DNA of 64,000 nucleotides from Strigamia acuminata (lineage: Eukaryota > Arthropoda > Chilopoda > Geophilomorpha > Linotaeniidae): positions 9,610,001 to 9,674,000 of the forward strand of contig OX442322.1 in NCBI GenBank assembly GCA_949358305.1. The letters run 5' to 3'. Every line of letters begins with the position of its first letter. Position 1 is the first letter of the stretch. Under the pieces are notes generated by a model. It searched no databases. It worked only from the letters and a program-made list of their open reading frames with translations, and had not been told where the DNA came from. This document shows positions 34,728 to 45,160 of the stretch, piece by piece. The translations under genes were made by a program, and so were the position numbers.

Positions 34728-35311
34728 TAACACAACTATATAATATTTTATAGAGTTTTCGTTATTCTCCTAATTAGCATAAATGCTATTTTCGGACTTG
34801 ATGTATCTTGGAGATACCGTGACTTCCAATTTCGAATTTGAGTTTACATAAACTAACTTGAATTATCTAAGTTCTGGATTTCTGCCGAAATAATCTTTTC
34901 TAATAGCCTAAATTCAAGTCCAGAATTTATTTCCAAGTCTTCTTTTTGAAGAAACTTTCGTCATACATAAAATCATCATTTGTGTTATCACAAAATATTT
35001 ATTTCATATGCCTAGTCAGATGTATCGCTATAAATATACAATAAATAGCTTTTAGATGATAAGAGTTGACAATTTAAGAATCAAAATGTCCCCCTTAATT
35101 GTCATGACCGGAGTCACTTGGTATTCTTTGTACAATTGACTAATTTTAATTTAAACTAGTTGTCTTTTAATACTGTAATATTACTTTTCGAGAATTGTTA
35201 ATTTTAACTTTTATATTTTGTCCCCCTTTTCTTTAGAAGAGAGGTCATGATTTTTAGAAGAGGATTTTCTGTTTACACTATAATCGGGGAATCTTTGTGT
35301 ATCATATCATG
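34728..35311 (-). other. 3' untranslated stretch of element H
   Basis: AT-rich, with several runs of pyrimidines on the plus strand (near 35090 and 35220) that are purine runs in sense. No frame of note. Confidence 0.6.
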
Positions 35312-36793
35312 TTAATCAACATGATTCTTTGCTAAATATTGAGCTCGCATATTTGCAAATTTCCGAGATCTCTCAGCCTGCTGTACTGATTTCTTTCGAC
35401 GTTTTTTCTTTGGGCAGTTACACACAGTGTACTCACTTGGCAGTGTAAATGACCGTGACGACCCAACTTTTTGTTTTAGGTCATCTCTGGAAAACCATAC
35501 ATGAATGGGACCCTCATTGGAAAACCATACGTGGAAAGGACCCATATTTGGAATTGTGAAATCCCGCAACAAACGAGGGGATCTATATTTGACTCTAAGT
35601 CGTGGAACTGATGATTGGAAACCTGGGTTTTCAGTCAGTTTTTGAACATGTTGGTTTGTACTTGAAGTTTCTTCATCACCAGCTGGACTTGGTGACCGAA
35701 AACGCTTTTTTGAAGTTCTTAATTCCTCTCGTTGAGATGAATTATTCTGGATATTGCAGGGTTGCTTTCCAGACGCAAATTGTTGTATCTCCGTCAGATT
35801 GACGACTGGGACGGGTTTTAGTCGTTGGTTACGGTATTGATTTCGAAATACGAATTGTTGCGCTTCGTTTATATTTTTAAATTCAGCTGAATTTAACTGG
35901 TATTGTTTACAATACTGTTCGAATTGATACCGGATCTCCCGTGGGTTAGTCAAAAAACTTTCTTTTTTAGGTTTAAAATCATTCTCATTATCGTGTTGGT
36001 AATACTTTTTCAAGGGAAAAGTTTGCTTGACCTTTTTTCGATTTGAAATGGGCGTTAGGTAGAATTGTCTTGGCTGGGGACTCTTCTTGGTAGACAAATC
36101 ATACGTCCGCAAACATGAGTTTGTGATCGGCGATCGGGCACGTTGTTGTACGTTATTTGACTGCAAATGTTTGTTTGGAGTCCGAATATCTTTCCTTTGC
36201 GTTGATATTGGTGGCCCAAAACTTTTGTTTACGGTTCCCAATTCTTTTGATAGCGGTAGGTTAATCGACAGATTAAGGCTAGCCACATATCGTTGTGCTT
36301 CAGCTGGATTAGCATATCGAACTGAAATTAGCTGATCTCGATTGTAAACGAGTTTTAATTTGTTCTGAACAACCGACTGGTTAGTTAACGAACTCTCTGG
36401 ACGAGAATTATTAGGTTTATAATTCTCTTCCCCCTTATCTACCGAATTAGGTGGTTTAAACTTTTCTAACTTAGATCCCCTACTGGATGTTTGAAACATA
36501 GTATGAGAATCTTGATTCACTAAGTTTCGGCTGTATGTTTGTGGATTCCGTACTGGATCTTGATGTGAAGATTGAGATTGGGTACGATCTCGCCAGTTCC
36601 TAGCTTTTACATAGTCTGAAGCTTCGATTATATTTTTAAACTTGGTTTTATCCAGTCCATGACGATTACAATACAGAGTAAAATGATCGGGAATCTTTTC
36701 TGTTTGATCGCCAAGTGGTACAGAACTTAAATTTAAGTTTGTCTGCTTATTATTTCCTTTTGGATCGATCATATTCAATGGTTTTTGAGCCAT
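35312..36793 (-). CDS. Unknown 493-aa protein of element H
   Basis: Start taken at the ATG at 36793 (MAQKPLNM); upstream codons of the frame lack ATG. Basic, rich in Asn, Gln, Ser. No RT, protease, integrase or zinc-knuckle motif. It has an internal repeat: a block with F..YC....L....FKNI.EA..YV near residues 40-70 and again near 300-330, and a weaker third copy (YANPAEAQRYVASLN) between. Near the C-terminus a short duplicated phrase (GPFHVWFS, GPIHVWFS), a CNC triplet and a nuclear-signal-like KKKRRKK follow. It is the only long frame of H. It could be a divergent nucleic-acid-binding Gag or an accessory protein; I do not recognise it. Confidence 0.7.
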   Translation of the reverse strand: MAQKPLNMIDPKGNNKQTNLNLSSVPLGDQTEKIPDHFTLYCNRHGLDKTKFKNIIEASDYVKARNWRDRTQSQSSHQDPVRNPQTYSRNLVNQDSHTMFQTSSRGSKLEKFKPPNSVDKGEENYKPNNSRPESSLTNQSVVQNKLKLVYNRDQLISVRYANPAEAQRYVASLNLSINLPLSKELGTVNKSFGPPISTQRKDIRTPNKHLQSNNVQQRARSPITNSCLRTYDLSTKKSPQPRQFYLTPISNRKKVKQTFPLKKYYQHDNENDFKPKKESFLTNPREIRYQFEQYCKQYQLNSAEFKNINEAQQFVFRNQYRNQRLKPVPVVNLTEIQQFASGKQPCNIQNNSSQREELRTSKKRFRSPSPAGDEETSSTNQHVQKLTENPGFQSSVPRLRVKYRSPRLLRDFTIPNMGPFHVWFSNEGPIHVWFSRDDLKQKVGSSRSFTLPSEYTVCNCPKKKRRKKSVQQAERSRKFANMRAQYLAKNHVD

Positions 36794-39700
36794 AAAAAAA
36801 TTCAAAATCTGACGATTTTAATTCTTTAATTTATAAAGAAGACGAATATAATACACTTTTCAACAAGAAACACTTCTAAACTTTACTTTTGACAAAATAA
36901 AATTAAACTTCGCGTTTGTTTGACACGTGTTAGCTTTTGCAGGTTACACGGCACACAAAATTCGAATCGTGACTGAAATCGGGACGGCGTGGTCAAGATG
37001 ACTCTGGAACACGTCTTCTGGTCTGGTCTGGATGCGAATGATCAGTATCTGATCTGGTCCTCCTTTAATAGCAGGGGGCTGGGGATCCCTAGATCTCCCA
37101 ACTTCTGATTGGCGGATGTTAGTGTCGGCCAATGGTATAAAGGACGTTACATCTATTTAGTAGTTCTCTACTAAGTCCGTTCCCTTCGAGATTCAATTTT
37201 ACCGATAAAATAAAATTCCTTCGGGAAGACATTCGTAAAATATTGTATTTTTCAAATGAAAATAAAATAAACTTACTTCAATCTTCTTGAACTTTGGGAT
37301 TTTTACCAATCCAAATAATTAAATAACTTTTCTTCAAAAAATATTTTTCTTTGATTATTCCGTTTAGTGTGTAATATCATTACAACCACAGTTTTAATAA
37401 AGTTTTCTCAAACTCTCAATTTTTCTTATTCTTATTCAATTATCGTTCAAATAATCATTCCTTTGTAATTGAAATCTATTTTCGATTCCCAACATTGTGT
37501 ATTCATTTCCAATAGGAAGAATAATTTGACCAAGTCTTTACTTTTTCGGGTTTAAATTCCATTTTTCGAGTGTGAAAAAATAAATTTTCACCATCCATCT
37601 CCCCCTTTTTTAACAAATTTTTTTTTTAACAAATAAAAATTCGTTAAAATTCTTTAAATTTGTTTTGCGAGAAAAATTATCTAATTCTCTAATCTTCCAA
37701 AAGAAAATATTCGAAATTTTACTTTAAACGATAAAGTTATTGGTACAAATGTGTACTTGTTTTTCGGGAGAAAACTATTCGACAATCCTTTAGACTTTTG
37801 GGTAAAAATTATTCATCAAATCTTTCTTTTTTGATGACAATTGCTTTGATTTTTCGAAAGAAAATATCTAGCTAAATTCCACTTTTCCTGAGCGGACAAT
37901 TGTTTTCACAATTAGTTATTCCTTTGCGATATTTACGAAGGACGTGTCTTTGATTATTCGTTTTAATAATTTTCGTCCCCCTTATCTCTAATAACGAGAT
38001 GTTTTTGCAGAGATCTTTTATCTTTTGAATGAAAGAATATTTAAATCTCAATTGTCGTAAATACCTTCATCTGCTGCAGCATTTCCTCAATTTGAACTTT
38101 TCAAATGAAAAGACAAATCTGGAGAACTTTCACTGTCAAACTTCTATTCCTATCGCGCCAAAATTCGTAATTCACTGGTTTGGAATTCCGTATAACACGT
38201 GACACAATAACAGTATCGATGTCACAATTAAGCAGTTTACTACTCGGTCCGCGCGAGGACATGTAAATTACTTTTTTCCGATAAAAATAATTTTTCTTTG
38301 AAAAATATTTGAAATTGATTTTTCACAACTACTTTTGAATGAAATAAAATGAAGTTATTCCAACTTTTCGTTAATTGCTCACACATAACATTCCCTTTAC
38401 TGTGGGATTTGCATCGAAATTCCATTTTTAAAGAACCTTTCTTTTACTTATCGCAAATAAAACATATTCAATCGTTTTTCTGATTAAACTTTAACACGTA
38501 AATTACGAACGAAATATATGATGACATTCCATTAACCTTTAGGAAAATTGACTAAATTCTTAATTTTTAGAGAAAAATAATGTATCTAGAATCTTTCCTT
38601 TTCCGAATAAAATCTATGTTCAAAATAGAAGATAAATCTTGTGCAATTCTTAGTTTTTTCGAATGGAAAAATACAACTTTTCATCAGCGGTGATTTATTT
38701 GATTTTTCCGAAAGAAAAATAATTACTTTGAAACTTATTTTCTTCGTTTAAATCAGCTATCTGATTTTAAAGCTTCAATCCAATCAAAAAATATTCGCTC
38801 CGTAAATATTTCATGTGGCAAAGTTCATAGCCACAAATGGATTTGTTATTCCGGTTTTAAGAAATCATGTGGGAAAATGTCCGATTAGATTACTAAAAAT
38901 ATTCGTTGTTTTTCAAACAGCTAAATTTCATTTAGAAATTCTCAAAATTTGGGAGACCCAAATATCGTTGGAAACTTAAAACACTGTTAAATTTCCGAAA
39001 GGAAAGATTGAATGAAATCCTTTTACTTTTCCGAGGGAAAGCGTTTATCGTGATTCGTAACTTTCAATGTAAAAAATACTATTCTATGTGGTCGGCAACT
39101 TCATTCGCCGCCATTTTATATTTTCTTAATTTCCATTGTCCCGAAGGAAAAAATGTACTTTTTGTGAAAATAGTTAATTCCTTCAAATAAAGGTAATATT
39201 CATTTCGATTTGCAAATCTTTTCTGCGAAATGGAGTGTGTTGTTTTTCTCCAACAACTAAATTATCTTTGGTACCGATGGCAGTGGAAAAATTAGTTCGC
39301 GACACTTAAATAAATCTCTACGAACCTTCTGTAACATTTCTCCGCTGTCTTTTATCTGTTGTCCGCCATAATTTCCAAGCATTCGTTCGCACCTTGCGTT
39401 GAAGGTTTGAGTAGCTTCCCTGCTGCGTTTGATACGGAGATCGACGCGTATTGCTATGGCGCGTGGTCGCTGGCTATCGGTGTCGACGTACAGTTACAAG
39501 AAACTTAATTTCTTGTAAATATTTCCAAATAGTTGCGGTGTTTTCTTCGTTTTAACTTTTCAGGTGGAAAGATAAATTCGTAAGAAGTCCGCCTTCTAAA
39601 CTTGTATGTTTTTAGCTTTTCGAAATAAAACAAACTTCGAAAAAAAATATCTGTATTCTTATTTCACTCGAAACTTTTTTGATTTCTTATTTAAAATACT

Positions 39701-40292
39701 TCGTATTCCTTAAATTGTCGAACGAAAATAGTAAAGAGAGTTCACTAAACGTTTCCATTTCGTCAGTTTAACTTTTCACATGAAAATATAAACTGAAAAT
39801 CTATTTGTCTGTTTTAACTAAAATTTTTTAGTTAATATCGGATTCAAGATTCGCTTTTGCAATTCGATCGAATTAATTTGCAACCTATTTCAGTGATCGT
39901 GTGATAGGTCTATAACTTCCGAAATTCCTAGTTAAAGGACTGTTTTGGTGTTTCTCAAGAAAATAAACATGGTTTGAAACTTGTCTGTTTTTTAACTAAA
40001 TCTTTTAGTTAAATATTTATCTCAAAATTCACTTTTACAATTCTATCGAATTTAATTGCAACCTAATCTCGGTGGGACCTCCACGTGTGAGATTAGGTGG
40101 TAGTCTTTGAAATCCCTAAAATCTTCAAACGAAAATAATGAAGGAAAATCTACTACGTATTTCTATTTCATCAGTTTAACTTCTTCACATGGAAATATAA
40201 ACTGAAAATTTAATCTGTCTATTTTTAACTTAAATCTTTTTGTTAAATATTTATCTCCAATATTCACTGTTGCAATTCAATCGAATTTAATT
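36794..40292 (-). other. Long leader of element H with dispersed short hairpins
   Basis: About 3.5 kb without a coding frame. From roughly 37200 to 40500 it contains more than twenty imperfect inverted repeats of the form TTTTC-(4 to 6 bases)-GAAAA, each in a different immediate context, for instance near 37759, 37850, 38098, 38650, 38706, 38993, 39026, 39557, 39614 and 39775. Very AT-rich otherwise. Confidence 0.6.
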
Positions 40293-40555
40293 GCAACCTA
40301 ATCTCGGTGGGACCTCCACGTGTGAGATTAGGTGGTAGTCTTTGAAATCCCTAAAATCTTCAAACGAAAATAATGAAGGAAAATCTACTACGTATTTCTA
40401 TTTCATCAGTTTAACTTCTTCACATGGAAATATAAACTGAAAATTTAATCTGTCTATTTTTAACTTAAATCTTTTAGTTAAATATTTATCTCCAATATTC
40501 ACTGTTGCAATTCAATCGAATTTAATTGCAACCTAATCTCGGTGGGACCTCCACG
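40058..40555 (-). repeat. 235-bp tandem repeat containing the primer site (x2 + part)
   Basis: The block beginning GCAACCTAATCTCGGTGGG occurs at 40058, 40293 and 40528, spaced exactly 235 bases. The third copy is the working one because it abuts the LTR; the other two carry the same primer-site sequence deeper in the leader. A weaker older copy may start near 39880. Confidence 0.85.
40535..40553 (-). promoter_or_regulatory. Primer-binding site of element H, tRNA-Gln
   Basis: Plus strand AATCTCGGTGGGACCTCCA, i.e. the 3' end of a tRNA-Gln including CCA as I remember it from animal genomes, two bases from the 5' LTR. A 19-base match. Confidence 0.75.
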
Positions 40556-42458
40556 TGTGACGGTGACGACCACAACTCCCATTTGACAATGGTACCGGGA
40601 AGAGATCGCAATAAATAAACAGTGAATACAATACGAGATAAATACAAGACAGTTTATTGTTGGCAAACAATATGGATGAGCTAAATTATACATAGGACTA
40701 ATGCCGACATTTGGCAAGTTAAATCAGCTATTAAACTATACAAAGAATTGGCCAACTGGCCCTAGAATAATATCACTACGGGTCTGGAATATGGGAGCGG
40801 TTTCCCCATCGCTCGACCTGATTATAGATGTCATCTTAAGCCGGATGGCTGTGTCCTGGAGTCCGATACGGCTTCGCTGGTTTCCTTGGTTCGCTGTGTA
40901 AACTATCGCACGTCGATAAATCGAATGATCTGAGCATTGCGGTTGACTTTGTCTGCACCGCCACAACTTTGGGAGGATATTGGTGTAAGTAAATGTATTC
41001 ATTTACTTATCAATATTCCACTTATGAATTATATTTAATTCATATCGTTGTGAATTCTTATTTAGATATTTCGGGAATAAGTTGTCGTCAACTTATCGGT
41101 TATATTGAGTTCAATATGAGATTAAGTCTTCTGACTTGATTTTGGTCCAACTGGTTGTCGAGTTTAAGTTTTGCTGTTATAAATAAAATTGAAGATTAAG
41201 CTTCCCGTCGCAACACACAATTGCCATCGATTAGAATATACGCCTTGCCATGCAGAACGGTATCAAGCGTCCCCGGCGTCGCAGCACGGTCGTCCATCGA
41301 GTGGTTGACGGTACCACGTACACAGGGGTCGATAGCTCGCGGCTCCGCACAGCAGTTTTATCTCTCGCGGTACTAATAATAGACCGACTGCTTTGGCATC
41401 GAATACCATGAGAATCAGCTTGCCAAACACTTGGTGCTACTCGTGGTTACTGTAAAACAGACTGCTTTGGCACCATCAGGTGAAGGAACCGATTCTCAAC
41501 AATACCGATGCTACTCGTGGTAACGGAATACGTTCATACCGAAAAAGACAACTTGGTCCTGTCCGGAGGATACTGAATTGCACAACGGCGGGTTCTCCTT
41601 CGGCGTCGCAACCGTAAACTGTAACATTTATGCAACATAATGATCCCAGCACTTCGACTTCAATTGCCGGCGGTGGCATGATTCTGTAGAATCATGCAAC
41701 GGTTCTTTGCGAATAAATCAACAAAGAACCAAAAGGTTTTTTTACGTGAACAACGAATCATATTTCTTAAGTAACAATACCAAACAGAAAATAATCAAAC
41801 AGAGCTGCAGAATGGCCGGTTGTTTGGGTTTATATAACCTGACTGGATTAAGGATTAATCCAGTTATCCAATTGGAACATGGGTTCCACGAATCCCTCCA
41901 ATCCCGTATCACCGGAAGTGGATACGGAGGAACAATGTGCTAATTCTCACCACAACCGGAACTGGATACCCAGGACCGGAAATGGATCCACCAATCAGAT
42001 CTATTGGTTGATCGATTGATCACCAAATGTCCTGTCCCGCAGAAAATGGAAGTTACATTGTATTTAACATCACAAGACATTAATATATCTTTATATTAAT
42101 GTTCACAAAGCTTCGTTTCATTCTAGTAAATATAGTTTTATATTTATTTACATGTTTTATATTCATATCTTGAATTTGCCGCTAAATCGTAATCGCGCCA
42201 TCTTGTGGCAACATTGCGCATTGACAAATGCGGTTTTAGCAGACGACTCTTCGTGATTCGGCCGGAATCCTTTGATATCAAGTAGGAATGAGTGTTTATT
42301 CTTAATAAACGAACATCTTTGTATTTGAAACATCATAAATAACTTTATTCCAGACATTTATCAGTTTTACACAGAATATCTTCGAGATATCATGATAATG
42401 GCGCAACAGCGCTTCTTTCTAAGAAAATAGGCATTTATAGCCATTGTAAACCGTCATA
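40556..42458 (-). repeat. 5' LTR of element H (1903 bp)
   Basis: TGTGACGGTG...CCGTCATA on the plus strand; pairs with 32814-34715. Confidence 0.93.
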
Positions 42459-42472
42459 GCGTGCTCGCAACA

Positions 42473-42981
42473 GCTTGTTTCCTAATCGTCGCACACAAGA
42501 GGAATGGAGAAGAAATGACGCCAAATGGCACGACAATCATTCGCAGAACCATTAGATTATTCCACAAATTTTGCCATGAGTATGGCTCTTTGAAATAGTC
42601 ACGAGCGACCCACAAAAAACGTAAAAAGTTTGTTTGAGTTGGGTTGATCATAACTTGGAGAAACGCTTGCTTAATGTCTGCTATTATTGGAATACAATAG
42701 AGACGGAATCTCACAATAACTAGTATTAAGTCTGGGTTGAGGGAAGGTCCCGGAAATAGACAGTCATTAAGGGAACGCTTTCCTTTTTTGGATGAAGACG
42801 CGTTAAACACTACTCTAAATTTCGTCGTGTCTCGATCCTCCTTGATTACAGGGTGGTGAGGTATATTGTAGGTTCCTTTCTTCAGAAAACGCTCCTCTTT
42901 TGGGACTTCCTCCGCGTGATTTTCTTGAATATACTGCCACATGGACTCGTCGTAACGTTTTTTGTAATCCTCGTTGGCATC
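42473..42981 (-). pseudogene. pol: F gag-pol piece 3: RT N-terminal part
   Basis: Open frame homologous to B residues of about 720-890 (RT palm/fingers: KFRVVFNASSSKKGK, ADIKQAFLQV, FLRFLWV). Bounded by element G on the left (gctt, 42473-42476) and the thymidine-kinase element on the right (gcatc, 42977-42981). No stop within. Non-functional alone. Confidence 0.9.
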
Positions 42982-44339
42982 TGTTGCTAGCAACATAAAG
43001 GAAAGCTGCTAAACGTCTTAAAAATTAGTCATCTGGAATTATTAAAAAGGGTTTTTAATATTTATCTTAGATTGGGAATTTAATTAGACACTTATTTGAA
43101 TATAAGTCTTCTTTGAGTTAGTTTGAGTGAATTTCTCAGTACTGGTTGATCTGACCGGATAAATCTGGGAAGAAAAGAGTTTTTACATTAGTTATTTATC
43201 CACTTAGAATTTATTTTCTATCTTGTTTACCTGTGTTATGCATGTTTTGATGTTTCCAAGTGTTTTCCTGTTTCCAGTCCACTATTGTCAATGTAGTGAC
43301 AAGGTGTAATGATGCTCTCAGACAGCAAAAGGGTACTAGAATGAGAAATGTATGTTATTATCAGTTTTAAGCTGTTTCAATCAATTTCTGTTTGTTTTCT
43401 GTATATTACTAACCAATTAAGCGTTTTGTTAACTTAGATTGTGTGTAGCCTGTCTAGTGAGCTAATTTCAAGCCTTTCTATCTTCCTGCAAGTGATCTCT
43501 GTTTACATTGTCGGCCATTACTGTGGGAGTGGTCTACTTGTATCTGTAAAGAGAGGAGAAAATGTTTAATCCCAAAGAGTTTTTGTGGGTTCTGATTAAT
43601 AATTAATCACTTAATTATTATGCAATGTAAAAGTGTTAAGTTTAAGATTTATCTGTGTTGATTTATAACTTAACTTCTGCACTTACTGTAAAGTTGCCAG
43701 CTCATTGGTCTAAAATGTCTTTACTTATTCTTTTCTCTATTTTATGAGTTGTTCAGTGTGTTTTAGAGTGAATAATTTAGTTCTCAACGAGCATTGTGGT
43801 TAGAGACTGTTGTTAATGTATACTTTTGCATTTAATGTCAAATACTTGCTGTTAGGCTTATGTGTTTTCAACTATTAACTTCTACGGTAGTTTTGTTGTG
43901 CCAGCAGTACTTATTTCTCTTTACAAGCACTTAGAGACCTCTGTAACTTTAAGTGCAAGTGTCCTTATACAATGTGGAGATAGTTACACTTGTTGTTTCT
44001 TATTATTGTTAAAGTGTGACTTCTTTGTAAAATCCTCGTGATTCAATTGTAGTAGTCTTGTTAAGAATTTAGAGAATAAAATGGTTGCTTTTTATTTCTC
44101 TCCAAGTCTCATTTCTCTATACAACCAGAAAGCAATGTGCAGTGAGTAGAAAAATCCTCCTTCCTCCTCCTTGAACTCACCAGTGGCAGATCATCATGTG
44201 AAGCAGCAAGTTCAAGTCCAGTGTTTGCATTTCTTCAAGTCTTTGGCCAACTTCTGTGTATCAATTTTAGCCAAGCAGCAGTCAAGTATTGCCGCCCCTC
44301 CTTCTGGCCTGGTTGTCGCCTGCGACCTTGCCAGAAACA
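42982..44339 (+). repeat. 5' LTR of element I (1358 bp)
   Basis: Begins with the perfect palindrome TGTTGCTAGCAACA and ends GCCAGAAACA. Polyadenylation signal AATAAA at 44075-44080. Confidence 0.95.
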
Positions 44340-44342
44340 ATT

Positions 44343-44360
44343 TGGTACCGTGAACCAAGG
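44343..44360 (+). promoter_or_regulatory. Putative primer-binding site of element I
   Basis: TGGTACCGTGAACCAAGG, three bases after the LTR. It is the most divergent version of the shared block (TGGTGCCGTGA in the others). Confidence 0.55.
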
Positions 44361-45160
44361 ATTTCTTCCAGTTATCTCAGTGGACCTTCATGTGTGCTGC
44401 AAAATTCATCAGTGGGTTTTGTTCTCAAGCTGTGCAAAGCTTTTATGTGTAAAGTGCCATTGAAGCTGTGCCACTACAGTGAAGTGTATGCTCTCGTCCG
44501 CCTTTCACAGGCAAAAAAGTGGGTTTTTCAAGTTGGATTCTCAAATTGTCAAGATGGTCAAGATGTTTTTCAACTTGGATCAAGCAAGGCTTCGAGAGTA
44601 CGAGCGATCCTGCACGACAATCAATTCCAAACACAACGCAATGTACATCCTACAAGAAGATTTGAAGAAATAATTATTAAGAATTATTATTTAAATAGAA
44701 TAATATCCGAATTTGCTGCTGTAATTATTTCAAAAAGAGTTTTTGATTAGAAACTGGTGTAGTTGGGGGGAGAAGAAGTTTAAGTCTTAACAGTTTGAAT
44801 AAATTCTCGATTCCAGTTTGTGGAATTTAGAGAATATCCAGTGAATTAGTGAATAATACCAAGCTTTAGTGTTGGTATCCCAATTTAAAACGAGTATCTA
44901 GTCAGAAACTCAATTGTGAAAATAAGAGAATTGTCAATTACCTTTAATTATTGAATTTTGGGGGTTAATTTGCCAATCCTGTTAACATCCCGTGTGTTTC
45001 AATCCTGTTAACAGCTTGTGGATATCCATCCTGTTTTTGTGTGTTCAGTAAATCCTAGAGTGTAAAAGAATTAGACAATTTCTTGTTAACCAATTTAGTC
45101 AGTTAAGTTGAGTTTGAATCCTGAACTGATCTTTGAATTCTTCATTTCTCGGTGAGGATT
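44361..45160 (+). other. 5' leader of element I
   Basis: Contains the motif ACACAACGCAATGTAC at 44631-44646 inside an open frame of about 65 codons (44479-44673) whose sequence around it, SKHNAMY, echoes the leader frames of A, D and G; a stop at 44464 separates it from the primer site. The rest up to the ATG at 45161 shows short repeats (AATCCTGTTAAC near 44975 and 45000) and no frame. Confidence 0.7.

Larger units (their letters stand above)
32814..42458 (-). mobile_element. Element H: LTR element of a different type, one unknown ORF
   Basis: LTRs 32814-34715 (3') and 40556-42458 (5'), 1902 and 1903 bp with about four differences. Termini are TGTGACGGT and ACCGTCATA (plus strand), an imperfect inverted repeat. 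Primer site matches tRNA-Gln; a polypurine tract lies at 34716-34727. These traits suit a Ty3/gypsy-like element better than BEL/Pao, but no RT, protease or integrase frame exists in the 5.8-kb internal region, so the class is not proven. It is non-autonomous and carries one ORF of unknown function. Confidence 0.9.
26866..42472 (-). mobile_element. Element G: A/D-family element, split by H
   Basis: 3' LTR 26866-27626, internal 27627-32062, 5' LTR 32063-32813 completed by 42463-42472. Target-site duplication gctt (26862-26865; 42473-42476) in the pol gene of F; the join agrees with the uninterrupted pol of B near 10560. No gag-pol frame. The primer-site block is altered: extra bases lie between GGTGCCGT and TGACCAGGAT (32036-32060). 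Confidence 0.92.

Noticed and set aside
32814-42458. Element H as another BEL/Pao element
   Set aside because: It has a tRNA-Gln primer site, a polypurine tract, TGTGAC termini, and lacks the shared leader and tail motifs.
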